From: G963665595 sp963665595
GTDB taxonomy: Bacteria; Actinomycetota; Coriobacteriia; Coriobacteriales; CADBOM01
NCBI GenBank assembly: GCA_963665595.2
Contig: CAXXJK010000005.1
Coordinates: 1 to 64,000 of the forward strand
DNA: 64,000 nt
Direction of reading: 5' to 3'
Each line of letters starts with the position of its first letter. Positions within the stretch are counted from its first letter, which is position 1. This document shows positions 43,720-52,772 of this stretch, piece after piece. The translations under genes and the position numbers were made by a program. The notes under the pieces were generated by a model. The model was not told the origin of the DNA, did no database searches, and worked only from the letters and a program-made list of their open reading frames with translations.

Positions 43720-44208
43720 ATGGGAGAAATAGAGAAGAACCGTCATATTTCCCGATGTAGTGAGTTAGTTTCGTTCTGCACGGGATGCGAGAGTTGCGCA
43801 TTGGTATGTGGCCTGTTTCACGAGGGATACGCCAGCCCCCGTGCACGGAGAATATTGATTGACCGTAATGACATCACATGTCGTCATACGATTTACACCT
43901 GCCAAAATTGTGTTGACTCACCGTGCTACGAGGCGTGTCCGCTCAAGGATGAGGCGATGTGCTACGACGAAGATCTCCAGGTTGCATATGTCAATGAAGA
44001 GAAATGCATAGGATGCAATCTATGTGTTGAGGCGTGCATATTCGACCCTCCGAGGATCATGCTCAATCATGACAATAAAGCAGCTAAATGTGATCTTTGC
44101 AGAGAACGCGAAGAAGGTCCTGCGTGTATTGAGTATTGCCAACCTATGGTGCTGGGATTCAGCGGAGAACCAGTACCTGATGCAGAAGGAGGTGCGCTCT
44201 ATGAGTGA
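43720..44208 (+). CDS. Polyferredoxin partner of AOR-family enzyme
   Basis: 162 residues, RBS GAGAGGAAAC. Four 4Fe-4S motifs are visible: CTGCESCALVCGLFHEG, CQNCVDSPCYEACP, CIGCNLCVEACIFDPP and CDLCREREEGPACIEYCQP, sixteen cysteines in all. It resembles ferredoxin subunits paired with AOR-family proteins, such as YdhY/YdhX-type and WOR5 partners. Its stop overlaps the start of the AOR-family gene by 8 bp, so coupling and stable complex formation are likely. Confidence 0.88.
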   Translation: MGEIEKNRHISRCSELVSFCTGCESCALVCGLFHEGYASPRARRILIDRNDITCRHTIYTCQNCVDSPCYEACPLKDEAMCYDEDLQVAYVNEEKCIGCNLCVEACIFDPPRIMLNHDNKAAKCDLCREREEGPACIEYCQPMVLGFSGEPVPDAEGGALYE

Positions 44209-46342
44209 AACCAAAACACTTCCTTATGGGTATGTGGGAAAGATTGCCCGGGTTAACCTCACGGATCAGTCGTTCGGCACGCTGGAGACTTCCGATTATG
44301 CTCCAGAATTTATTGGTGGTCGTGCTATTGCGAACAAGATTTTTTGGGATGAAGTAGAACCGGGGGTGGGCCCGTTTGACCCGGATAACATGCTGATACT
44401 CATGACTGGTCCCACATGCGGTACCGGTCTTCCGACGGGTGATCGTACTGCGATGACAGGCATTGCTGCAAACAATATACCTAATCAGTATTGTTGGGGT
44501 AGCATAGGGGGTGTGCTTCCCTCGCGTCTGAAATACGCCGGTTTTGATGGCGTTATCATCGAAGGCAAGGCCGACAAACCTTCTGTTGTCATCATTGACG
44601 ATGGCACAGTACGTTTTGAATCTGCGGAAGATCTCTGGGGTAAACTCGTTCATGAAACCCAAGAAGCAATATGGGAACGCTATGGTAAAGATTTTGAAAG
44701 CTTGGTCATCGGTCCTGCGGGCGAACATCTGGTACGTATCGCAAGTCTTACCAATGGAAACGACAGCGCATTCGCAAAATCCGGTTTTGGTGCGGTATTT
44801 GGGTCGAAAAATCTCAAGGCACTCATTGTTCGCGGCACAGGTATTGTCACTCCTGCAGATATCGATCACATCATGAAATTGCGTAAAACGGCAGGAGCAC
44901 CGCTCAAGAAACTCAATCCGCTTGTTTACGACACGGAGTTTTTCCATCCACCGGCCGGCCTAACCTTTCATATCCCGCAAGGCAGATGGGGAACTCATAT
45001 TGCCTGCTCGCCGGGATGCAATCAGCGCTGTGTGCAGTTGGATGTTGACGGGAAGTCGGCGTTTCCGGAGATGTACGATACAGCTACGTTGATGAACAAG
45101 TGCATCGATTCTTCGTATCTGATGAAAGACTGTGGCTGGGCGCCACGCCGTTCTGTTCATACCAAGAAGAGCTTCGTGTACAACTGCTCAGGCTTAAGTG
45201 ACACCGTGGCTCAGAAAAGTCCCGTGAAGAGACCTGACAGTTCGCAGACAGATCCTATAGCTCCTTGCTCAGATGCGTATGCGGCTGATAGCGATGAGGT
45301 GGATCCCGATTATGTGCCACGACTCGATGATGCACGAGTAGGCAACAATCTGAATCTCTATGATTACGATTATGATCGCTATCATGTAACAAATGGGCTT
45401 TGTACTGAACTCGGCATTGACCGGTGGGATGTCTCTGTATGGTTGATTCCATGGCTCGTTATGGGCAAGAGGGTAGGCCTGCTGAAGGAAGAGGATTTTG
45501 ATGGACTCTCTCTTGACCCGATTTCAGAAGACCTGCTTCATCAACTTCTACTCGACATTGCCTATCGTCGTGGCCGTTGGGGTTCATTGTTTGCCGAAGG
45601 CGTTCAGCGCGCTTTAGCTGAACTTGGCCCCGAGTACTCTGAGACTGAGTATCACTTTATGTCGAGTTATAAAGAAGGCTTGGAGTTAAATATTCCCATC
45701 AGTTTTGCATCATCGTGGGGACACAGCTTCCACTGGCAAGGCAGGGGATATCAAGGTGCGGGCGATATAGTTCAGTGGTTGCCTGCCACATTGAAACTCA
45801 TGATCAATACGCGCGATGCCCAGACAAACGGTCATATGCACATGAAGGTCGATACTTGGCTTAAGGGGTTTGAAGATACCTATCATAATCCTGTTATTGC
45901 TCAGATCACGGTCGACTCTGATAGAGATTCTGAATACAAAGAGTCTGTATGCACCTGCGAACGTATGACACCAAATCCGTTCTGGCCAGAATTGGAAAGC
46001 GAGCTGTTCAATGCGGCGACAGGTCTCGGTTTTACCAAAGAGGAACTTGAAGAGCACGCTATTCGATCGCTGCTCTTGTTCCGCGCCATTGAGATCAGAA
46101 ACCATGATCGTACCCGCGAAATGGAAGTCAAGGAAGCTTGGCGTCCTCTCCAGTATCCTGACTGCGAAGGTACCACGACATCGTGGGAAGAATTTAACGA
46201 TCTTGTTGATGTTTTTTACGACTACTGCGGCTGGGACAGAAAGACTGGTTGGCCTACTCGTGCATGTTACGAGAAGTACGGGCTCGGTTATGTCGCAGAC
46301 GAAATGGAAACAGTCGGTAAACTACCTGATTCGCAAGACTGA
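44201..46342 (+). CDS. Aldehyde:ferredoxin oxidoreductase-family tungsto/molybdoenzyme
   Basis: 713 residues. ATG 44201 follows AAGGAGG. The AOR N-terminal domain is clear: GYVGKIARVNLTDQSFG, FIGGRAIANKIFWDEV, TGPTCGTGLPTGDRTAMTG, NSAFAKSGFGAVFGSKNLKAL-like block. A Cys motif CSPGCNQRC near residue 270 would ligate the 4Fe-4S cluster with a later Cys. The length exceeds AOR (about 605), with an insertion around 330-380. AOR enzymes oxidise aldehydes or, in benzoyl-CoA reductase-type members, reduce aromatics using a bis-pterin W cofactor. Substrate unknown. It works with the upstream polyferredoxin. Confidence 0.85.
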   Translation: MSETKTLPYGYVGKIARVNLTDQSFGTLETSDYAPEFIGGRAIANKIFWDEVEPGVGPFDPDNMLILMTGPTCGTGLPTGDRTAMTGIAANNIPNQYCWGSIGGVLPSRLKYAGFDGVIIEGKADKPSVVIIDDGTVRFESAEDLWGKLVHETQEAIWERYGKDFESLVIGPAGEHLVRIASLTNGNDSAFAKSGFGAVFGSKNLKALIVRGTGIVTPADIDHIMKLRKTAGAPLKKLNPLVYDTEFFHPPAGLTFHIPQGRWGTHIACSPGCNQRCVQLDVDGKSAFPEMYDTATLMNKCIDSSYLMKDCGWAPRRSVHTKKSFVYNCSGLSDTVAQKSPVKRPDSSQTDPIAPCSDAYAADSDEVDPDYVPRLDDARVGNNLNLYDYDYDRYHVTNGLCTELGIDRWDVSVWLIPWLVMGKRVGLLKEEDFDGLSLDPISEDLLHQLLLDIAYRRGRWGSLFAEGVQRALAELGPEYSETEYHFMSSYKEGLELNIPISFASSWGHSFHWQGRGYQGAGDIVQWLPATLKLMINTRDAQTNGHMHMKVDTWLKGFEDTYHNPVIAQITVDSDRDSEYKESVCTCERMTPNPFWPELESELFNAATGLGFTKEELEEHAIRSLLLFRAIEIRNHDRTREMEVKEAWRPLQYPDCEGTTTSWEEFNDLVDVFYDYCGWDRKTGWPTRACYEKYGLGYVADEMETVGKLPDSQD

Positions 46343-46407
46343 GGGATAGGTAATAAGCTCTTCATAGGACGACTTATGAGATCAGATATGCAGGAGAGGA
46401 GATTTCT

Positions 46408-46818
46408 ATGTCTATAGCGGTAAAGGGTTTAGATCATATCGCATACAGCGTCAATAGTCTGGACGAGACGAAAGAATGGTATCAGCGCGTCTTTGATATT
46501 CCCGTCATCGAAGACTATGATCCAACCTCATGTGAAAGACATCTCAGTATGCAATTTCCTGATTTTGAGATTGAGTTTTTTGAGTATACGGACGATTCGA
46601 AAAGCGACTTTCCGACGTTTGATCTTCCTGAAGATCACTATAACCACCGCGAGAAACGTCAGTGGCACTTCTCACTCGAGGTTGCAGATCTTGAGGAGGC
46701 AGAAAAGCAGTGTCGAGAACTAGGGTTGGAGATAATCGCGGTATTTGATAATAGTTGTTTCTTTATCATGGATCCGAACAATAAACTGGTTGAACTCAAA
46801 CAGATCGTATTTGAGTAA
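46408..46818 (+). CDS. VOC-family (glyoxalase/dioxygenase fold) protein
   Basis: 136 residues, RBS AGGAGAGG. Two beta-alpha-beta-beta-beta repeats: VKGLDHIAYSVNSLDETKEWYQRVF and WHFSLEVADLEEAEKQCRELG, ending in FFIMDPNNKLVELKQ. Metal ligands could be His10, a Glu in FEIEFFEY, His91 and Glu in LVELK. It may act as an epimerase, lyase or binding protein on the substrate of the neighbouring AOR-family enzyme. It is downstream of that gene by 65 bp and upstream of a strong terminator, so probably cotranscribed. Confidence 0.85.
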   Translation: MSIAVKGLDHIAYSVNSLDETKEWYQRVFDIPVIEDYDPTSCERHLSMQFPDFEIEFFEYTDDSKSDFPTFDLPEDHYNHREKRQWHFSLEVADLEEAEKQCRELGLEIIAVFDNSCFFIMDPNNKLVELKQIVFE

Positions 46819-46844
46819 GTTATTGCATCGCTTGGTTGTATCGC

Positions 46845-46884
46845 ATCAACAAAACGTCCGGGGTAACCCGGACGTTTTGTTGAT
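46845..46884. terminator. Bidirectional terminator
   Basis: Perfect 18-bp stem ATCAACAAAACGTCCGGG / CCCGGACGTTTTGTTGAT with loop GTAA. T-rich outer arms act as U tracts in both directions. It lies between the converging VOC and SRPBCC genes. Confidence 0.9.
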
Positions 46885-46962
46885 ATGTCTTCATGTCTTT
46901 GGTGTTCATGTTATTGAAGAATTAAGAACTCAAGGTGTGAGCTGGCTGAATGCACAGCCCTC

Positions 46963-47463
46963 CTATTTGTTGAGCTCGCGATCAAGTTCCTCGACACGAG
47001 TTTTTGCGATTGCTTCTAATTCTTCTTGAGACAAGTCGTGAGCTTCTCCACCAGTACACAGCGCTTCAATGTTTGAGATCACGTTGTAGCTCAATTGATC
47101 CATACCCGTCTCTCCCGTCAAGCGCAGCATAAACATAGTAATTGCGCCGCCGCGGATCGTCGTTGTTAGCGTTATTTCGGTTCCCTCTTCTGCGGGTGTT
47201 GCCTTCAGAAATGTCGTATCAACGGTTCTGCGTTTCATGGAGTTATGCATCACGACTTCAGCGGTGTGGTTTGCTTCGTCAAAGGAGGTCTCACAGGTCA
47301 CGTGCTTACCTTGCAACTCACCTACCCAAGCGCTATCGCTTGTGCGCTTGATAGTCCGCCAGCCATCTGTGATAGAGAGGTCAGCAGTGCGATGCATGAC
47401 GGCCCAGACATCGTCAAGAGGACAGGGTATCGTTTTGCTGACTGTTTTGACTACTTCGCTCAT
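46963..47463 (-). CDS. SRPBCC-family protein
   Basis: 166 residues from ATG 47463, AGAAGGAT upstream. The start VKTVSKTIPCPLDDVWAVMHRTADLS and the alternating beta pattern (VTCETSFDEANHTAEVVMHNS, TEITLTTTIRGGAITMFML) ending in a long helix fit the START/polyketide-cyclase/SRPBCC fold. Such proteins bind hydrophobic ligands or cyclise polyketides. Role here unknown; it appears monocistronic. Confidence 0.7.
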   Translation of the reverse strand: MSEVVKTVSKTIPCPLDDVWAVMHRTADLSITDGWRTIKRTSDSAWVGELQGKHVTCETSFDEANHTAEVVMHNSMKRRTVDTTFLKATPAEEGTEITLTTTIRGGAITMFMLRLTGETGMDQLSYNVISNIEALCTGGEAHDLSQEELEAIAKTRVEELDRELNK

Positions 47464-47573
47464 GGGGCATCCTTCTAAGTTTCCCTGCGGTTAACTTTTT
47501 CAACTGAAATCAACTACAAATCCATTGTTTCATTCTGTCGATAATCTTACACTAGTTTCGAGAGGTGATTGAA

Positions 47574-48689
47574 ATGAATGGTATTCATATTGGGACGACT
47601 CTGGTAAGAAAACGCAAAGAAAAAAATATTACACAGGAAGAATTAGCCCACTATCTCGGCGTATCAAAGGCATCAGTCTCAAAATGGGAGACGGGAGCCA
47701 GCTATCCCGACATTGCTTTTCTGCCTCAGCTTGCTACTTACTTTGATATCAGCATCGATGATCTTATGAACTACAACCCGCAGATGAACAAAGAGGAGAT
47801 TCGCTCTCTCTACAATCGTCTTACTGACCAGGTAACTGAACGCCCTTTTGAGGATAGTCTTTCAGAGTGCCACGAAATTATCAAAAAGTACTACACGTGT
47901 TATCCGTTGCTGCTTCAGATGGGACTCTTCCTGCTCAACAATCAAAGCTCTGCCCCAGACCCAGAGGGTCGCACGGCTCTACTCCACGAGGTTATTGCGC
48001 TGTTTAAACGCATACAGGATGAAAGTGGCGACGTGGCATTAGCGCAGCTTGCTCTTAAGCTTGAGGCCACCTGTTATCTTGCGCTCGGAGACGCAGACGC
48101 GACGCTTGTGTTATTGGAAAATCTTATCAATGAGATAGAAATGCCGCCGGGAATCCTTGCTGCTTCTGCCCATCAGATGAAAGGTGATACAGTTGAGGCC
48201 AAGCGCATTATACAGATTGGGCTCTTCCAGAATCTCGTGGTGCACTTCAATTATCTTCTCAATTATCTAGCGATGACCATTGATGATACCGAAGCGTTTA
48301 ATGAAACGGTGAAACGCGCTCAGTCAGTGGCTTCCATCTACGATCTTTCGCATCTGCACCCCTACCTGCAGATGACATTTGACCTTACGTGCGCTGGTGC
48401 CTATGCCATGCGTGACGAAGAGGATAACTGTCTCGACGCTTTGGAGCGATTCGTGAAGGATTTAGCCTCCTGCGCTGAGCCGTCTGATCTTCATGGCGAC
48501 GCATACTTCAGTCTAATAGACCCGTGGCTCAAAGACTTAGACACGGGAGCTCAGATTCCTCGTAACAAGTCGTTGGTAAAGAGTGATTTCGTCAATGCGG
48601 TTTCTCAAAATCCGGTTTTTGCGAAATTGGCTGACAATAAACGCTATCAGATGATACAAGCAAATCTCGGCAGGTTCAAAACCGACTAA
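47574..48689 (+). CDS. XRE-family regulator with helical repeats
   Basis: 371 residues from ATG 47574 with AGAGGTG upstream. HTH_3: IGTTLVRKRKEKNITQEELAHYLGVSKASVSKWETGASYPDIAFLPQLATYFDI (about 5-58), then TPR-like helices. It shares architecture with the 34006-35064 product. It heads a cluster with a PLDc_N membrane protein and an ABC exporter, an arrangement frequently seen in Firmicutes and Coriobacteriia, so it probably regulates that exporter. Confidence 0.88.
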   Translation: MNGIHIGTTLVRKRKEKNITQEELAHYLGVSKASVSKWETGASYPDIAFLPQLATYFDISIDDLMNYNPQMNKEEIRSLYNRLTDQVTERPFEDSLSECHEIIKKYYTCYPLLLQMGLFLLNNQSSAPDPEGRTALLHEVIALFKRIQDESGDVALAQLALKLEATCYLALGDADATLVLLENLINEIEMPPGILAASAHQMKGDTVEAKRIIQIGLFQNLVVHFNYLLNYLAMTIDDTEAFNETVKRAQSVASIYDLSHLHPYLQMTFDLTCAGAYAMRDEEDNCLDALERFVKDLASCAEPSDLHGDAYFSLIDPWLKDLDTGAQIPRNKSLVKSDFVNAVSQNPVFAKLADNKRYQMIQANLGRFKTD

Positions 48690-48778
48690 TACACCGTCTC
48701 TTGCTTTATAAACGCATTGCTTCAGGCAGTCTTACCGGCTGTCTTAGTATTCGACACCCTTGTAGAAAAGGATTCATC

Positions 48779-48982
48779 ATGGAAAACATCACCAACTACC
48801 TGCCATTTCTTATTCCTCTTCTAATACTGCAGCTCGGGCTCGCTTTGACTGCCTTAGTCCACGTGATACGTCATCCTCAGTATCGCTTCGGCAACCGGCC
48901 TCTCTGGATTGTCATCGTCTTGCTCTTCTCGATTATTGGGCCGGTTGTCTACTTTGCATGGGGTCGGGGAGAGCAGTCATGA
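48779..48982 (+). CDS. PLDc_N-domain small membrane protein
   Basis: 67 residues from ATG 48779, with AAAGGA upstream. Two hydrophobic helices (8-28 and 44-62) and the motif RHPQYRFGNRPLWIVIVLLFSIIGPVVYFAWGR are the phospholipase-D-nuclease N-terminal domain, here free-standing. Its stop overlaps the ATG of the ABC ATPase at 48979. It often accompanies XRE-regulated ABC exporters, as here; role unknown. Confidence 0.85.
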   Translation: MENITNYLPFLIPLLILQLGLALTALVHVIRHPQYRFGNRPLWIVIVLLFSIIGPVVYFAWGRGEQS

Positions 48983-49884
48983 CCGCTCTTGACATTGAGG
49001 GGCTTTCCAAAAGCTTTGGTGGGCACGCTGTCATCAATGAGCTTCAATTAAGCGTACCCGAGCATTCGATCTTTGGGTTTATCGGGCCTAACGGAGCGGG
49101 AAAGACTACGACCATGAAAATGGTTCTCGGACTTTTGAAGCCTGATCAGGGCAGTATACGGGTCTACGGAGAACAGGTGGTCTACGGTGCGACTAAAACG
49201 AACCGTCACATCGGCTATCTTCCGGATGTACCGGAATTCTATGGCTATATGAATTCGCGAGAATATTTGCGGTTGTGCGGCCAAATCACCGATATGCCCC
49301 GAGAAAGAATAGATTCTCGCAGTGGGGAATTGCTGGACTTGGTCGGTCTGAGTGACAACAAGCAGAAGATATCAGGATTCTCACGGGGGATGAAACAACG
49401 TCTCGGCATTGCACAGGCATTACTCAATGAACCACGTTTACTTCTTTGCGATGAGCCTACCTCAGCCCTTGACCCTTTGGGACGCAAGGAAATTCTTGAG
49501 ATACTGTCGAAGATTCGCGGGCAAACCACCGTCATCTTCTCAACGCATGTGCTCTCTGATGTCGAGCGCATCTGTGATCGTATTGCGGTGCTCGATAAAG
49601 GCACGATTGTTCTCTCTGGTTTGCTTGATGATATCAAGGCGCGTCATAGGCGCCATGAGTATCTCGTTGAGTTTGCCTGCGAGGCTGATCTGCTGCGCTA
49701 TAGCGCAGCATGGTCAAGGCAGCGGAGCTCTTCTTCTGTCACGCGCGCCGAGTGTACATTGACTATCGATTCTGACGATGGTTTGTTGCTTGTCGACGTG
49801 CTTGCTCAATTAAAGATTGCTCCTCGACGTTTTGAGGCGTTAGAACTCAGTCTTGAAGATCTGTTTATGGAGGTAGTGAAATGA
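48979..49884 (+). CDS. ABC transporter ATP-binding protein
   Basis: 301 residues from ATG 48979. Walker A is GPNGAGKTT (about 36-44), signature FSRGMKQRLGIAQAL (about 134), Walker B LLLCDEPTSALDP (about 154) and FSTHVLSDVERICD. A C-terminal domain (from about 220) resembles DUF4162. It is the exporter ATPase for the following permease, with 4-bp overlap. BcrA/CcmA-type; substrate unknown, possibly an antimicrobial. Confidence 0.9.
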   Translation: MTALDIEGLSKSFGGHAVINELQLSVPEHSIFGFIGPNGAGKTTTMKMVLGLLKPDQGSIRVYGEQVVYGATKTNRHIGYLPDVPEFYGYMNSREYLRLCGQITDMPRERIDSRSGELLDLVGLSDNKQKISGFSRGMKQRLGIAQALLNEPRLLLCDEPTSALDPLGRKEILEILSKIRGQTTVIFSTHVLSDVERICDRIAVLDKGTIVLSGLLDDIKARHRRHEYLVEFACEADLLRYSAAWSRQRSSSSVTRAECTLTIDSDDGLLLVDVLAQLKIAPRRFEALELSLEDLFMEVVK

Positions 49885-50645
49885 AACACTATGGGGCCTT
49901 CGTAAAGAAGGAACTGTTGGAAGGGGCGCGTACCTATAAGCTCGTCATCTTTGTGGCGGTATTTCTGATATTTGGTATCATGAGCCCTCTTTTTGCAAAA
50001 CTCACTCCGGAGTTTTTGTCTTCTTTTGCGGGTACGGGTATCACCATTCAGATGCCTGACCCGACAGCGCTCGACTCATGGGCACAGTTTTTCAAGAACG
50101 TCTCACAGATGGGCCTCATCATTGCAGTGATTCTCTATAGCGGCATTCTTTCTCAAGAGATCAGCCGAGGGACTCTCATTAATATGCTGACAAAAGGACT
50201 CTCTCGGACCGTTGTCATCTGCGCGAAGTATAGCGTGGCACTGATGGTTTGGTCGGTATCGTACGCACTCGGCGCTGTGGTTACCGGAGGGTATACCATC
50301 TATCTGTTCCCCGACAATAATGCGGCCAATCTACTCTTTGCTTTGTTTGCGCTCTGGTTGTTTGGCGTATTTCTTCTGTCACTTCTTATGCTGGCCGCAT
50401 CAGCAACAAAAAGTAACTATGCGTGTTTACTGGCAACGGGACTGGCCGTTGTGATCATGATGATTATCTCTATCATTCCCGATACGCATAACTTCAATCC
50501 ACTCAGTCTAGCATCAGATTCCACAGCTCTTATGACGAGCACTGCTTGTTCCTCTGATCTTATTCCCGCAGTAATCATTGCGTTATGTGGCTCATGTATG
50601 TGCGTGATAGGAGCAATCCTCGTATTTCGGAAACGCCAGCTATAG
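49881..50645 (+). CDS. ABC-2 type permease
   Basis: 254 residues, six hydrophobic segments (about 18-38, 75-95, 112-138, 145-172, 178-196, 226-248). N-terminus MKHYGAFVKKELLEGARTYKLVIFVAVFLIFGIMSPLFAK and LSQEISRGTLINMLTKGLSRTVV are typical of ABC-2 permeases. It overlaps the ATPase gene by 4 bp and completes the exporter. Confidence 0.88.
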   Translation: MKHYGAFVKKELLEGARTYKLVIFVAVFLIFGIMSPLFAKLTPEFLSSFAGTGITIQMPDPTALDSWAQFFKNVSQMGLIIAVILYSGILSQEISRGTLINMLTKGLSRTVVICAKYSVALMVWSVSYALGAVVTGGYTIYLFPDNNAANLLFALFALWLFGVFLLSLLMLAASATKSNYACLLATGLAVVIMMIISIIPDTHNFNPLSLASDSTALMTSTACSSDLIPAVIIALCGSCMCVIGAILVFRKRQL

Positions 50646-50765
50646 GATAACTATGAGCTTATAGGACGCTTGGGAGATCAGATGAAACGTTCTCCGGAAG
50701 AGGACTTGTCAACCGAGGGCCAACATCGGACAATACAGAGGAGGCAAGAAGGAAGAAGGCATACT

Positions 50766-51002
50766 ATGAGTGTACCCGTGTTGTACTACTGGGCTCCCTG
50801 TACCACCTGCGAGCCGGTGGTACATTTTGCTGATGCCCACGGCATCGAGATCGACAAGCGCGATGTGGAGCAGCAGGCTCCTTACGACGAACTTCTTGCT
50901 CTTGGTGGCGATGCCAATGCCATTCCCTATTTGAGCGTAGATGGTGAGCTCATCAATGGTGTCGATGCCTGTATTGCCTATCTTATGCAACACTACGCAT
51001 AA
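50766..51002 (+). CDS. Glutaredoxin-family protein
   Basis: 78 residues from ATG 50766 with AGAAGG upstream. The active-site motif CTTC (Cys12, Cys15) in YYWAPCTTCEPV is followed by IPYLSVDGELINGVDACIAYL, the cis-Pro and glutathione-site region of glutaredoxins. It probably performs thiol-disulfide exchange in the cytoplasm. Longer upstream starts lack ribosome sites. Stand-alone gene. The 51003-51218 interval after it shows no gene. Confidence 0.8.
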   Translation: MSVPVLYYWAPCTTCEPVVHFADAHGIEIDKRDVEQQAPYDELLALGGDANAIPYLSVDGELINGVDACIAYLMQHYA

Positions 51003-51218
51003 TTTGATTCTTTCTACTGAATTCTACGAGGCCATAGTTTCTGTTACCTGTAGATAACTCATGTTCATTTATGCCAAAACCTACTTCCTCCAGCAATGTA
51101 GACGCAATACTCAGCGTATCCTTGAATCAGAATAGTTTTGTAGGATGTAGACACTCGAATGACGAAATATAGTCACTGATAGCAAGGAATACCGGAATTG
51201 GGGAGACGCACAGCATAG

Positions 51219-52670
51219 ATGATGAAGAGGGAATCTGACGGTAGCGCGGTGGAATCAGCGCATTTGTATCGTAATAAATGGCTTATATTTTTTACTATCG
51301 CGCTTATGGTTCTCATGTTTTGTCTTGATGGAACTATCGTAAATGTTGCTCTTCCCGAAATATCGCTTGCGTTGGGCGCCAGCGCTTCTCAAACAGAATT
51401 TGTTGTTTTCAGCTATTTGTTTACCAGCGTTTCTACCATATTGATTTTCGGACGCCTCGGCGATGTATGGGGAAAGACCCGTATTTTTAAAGCGGGTGTC
51501 ATCGTTTTTACCCTTGGATCTTTACTGTGCGGTATGTGCACCACGCTGGTCCCTCTGGTTCTCTGTCGCATACTTCAGTCGCTGGGGGCTTCGGCCGCCC
51601 TTTCTACCAATCTTGGTATAATCACCCAGGTGTTTCCGAGCGAACAGCGGGGACGTGCGCTGGGTGTCATTGGGTCAACGGTTGCCATCGGTACCATGAT
51701 AGGCCCTGCCGTTGGTGGGTTCATCGTAAGCATCTGGAGTTGGGAATACATATTTCTTATCAATATCCCCATCGGTTTGGTGGCCAGTATTATGTCTTTG
51801 TGGGTGCTTCGCATCAAGGATGATCATGTTGCACAGCGCATGGATATACCGGGTGCTCTGATGATTTTCATAGTGGCACTTTCGTTTTGCTTCATCATCG
51901 TTGTTGGTCAAGCCTATGGATTCATCAGCTTGCCTGCACTCATTGCAGGACTGTGTGCGCTTGCTCTGCTTGTCTGTTTCGTGCTAGTCGAAAAGCGTCA
52001 AGAGATGCCGTTGATAGACGTTACGATATTCAGCAACAAGATGCTGACTGTCAGTTTTGTCTGCTGCTTTCTCCTCTTTATGTGCAATAGTACGGTGTCT
52101 ATCATAATGCCTCTGTATCTGGAAAACGCGCGAGGCTTTGGGCCGGATGTTGCCGGTTTGATACTGGCTCTTTCGCCCCTTATTATTGTTGTTCTCTCGC
52201 CGCTTTGCGGATATCTTTCAGACAAGATAGGCGCAAAGGTTCTTACGGCCGTCGGTCTATGCGTCTGTGCGACGGGTCTCGGGTTAATGGCTCTCCTCAA
52301 CGGCACCTCTGAGATATCCTCTATTCTGATTGCAACGGGCGTGATGTCAGCTGGCTGGGCGCTGTTTCAGTCGCCAAATAACTCGCTTATCATGTCATTT
52401 GCTCCGCCTGAGCGTCTCGGTATCATCGGTGGTCTTACGGCATTTGTCCGAACCTCTGGCATGGCCATTGGTGTGTCGGTATCAACCTCTTTGTTGTTCA
52501 CGGTTATGAGCGGCCGTGTTGGCTATCCTGTTTCTAACTATTTGCCTGAACAACCGGATGCGTTTTTCTTTGCATTTAGCGTTGTGTTCATGGTTTCGTG
52601 TGTTGTCAGTGTCCTAGGAGCCCTGCTGACGATTTGGCGTATTGTGGCAACGCGCCACAAGGCATCCTGA
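51219..52670 (+). CDS. MFS transporter, DHA2 (EmrB/QacA) family
   Basis: 483 residues with about 14 membrane segments. Family motifs: LMFCLDGTIVNVALPEI in helix 1 (motif D1), GRLGDVWGKTRIF (motif A) and VIGSTVAIGTMIGPAVGGFI (motif C of drug-proton antiporters). It exports hydrophobic drugs or toxic metabolites using the proton gradient. Start is one of two tandem ATG codons; GGGGAG lies somewhat far upstream. It ends at a bidirectional terminator. Confidence 0.9.
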   Translation: MMKRESDGSAVESAHLYRNKWLIFFTIALMVLMFCLDGTIVNVALPEISLALGASASQTEFVVFSYLFTSVSTILIFGRLGDVWGKTRIFKAGVIVFTLGSLLCGMCTTLVPLVLCRILQSLGASAALSTNLGIITQVFPSEQRGRALGVIGSTVAIGTMIGPAVGGFIVSIWSWEYIFLINIPIGLVASIMSLWVLRIKDDHVAQRMDIPGALMIFIVALSFCFIIVVGQAYGFISLPALIAGLCALALLVCFVLVEKRQEMPLIDVTIFSNKMLTVSFVCCFLLFMCNSTVSIIMPLYLENARGFGPDVAGLILALSPLIIVVLSPLCGYLSDKIGAKVLTAVGLCVCATGLGLMALLNGTSEISSILIATGVMSAGWALFQSPNNSLIMSFAPPERLGIIGGLTAFVRTSGMAIGVSVSTSLLFTVMSGRVGYPVSNYLPEQPDAFFFAFSVVFMVSCVVSVLGALLTIWRIVATRHKAS

Positions 52671-52720
52671 GCGAGATACTGCGACTTTCCGAGCCACGCG
52701 TATTCTTCAATGACATGAAA

Positions 52721-52761
52721 AGAGGGTCAACTCCTACCAGAGCGACCCTCTCTGGGTTTTT
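52721..52761. terminator. Bidirectional terminator
   Basis: Stem AGAGGGTC (52721-52728) / GACCCTCT (52744-52751), followed rightward by CTGGGTTTTT and leftward by TTTTCATG. It separates the converging MFS and phosphoesterase genes. Confidence 0.8.
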
Positions 52762-52772
52762 GCGATGTTCTT

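Noticed and set aside
44159..44947. Minus-strand frame of about 262 codons inside the AOR-family gene
   Set aside because: Antisense to conserved AOR motifs; composition looks like reverse translation of the real gene.
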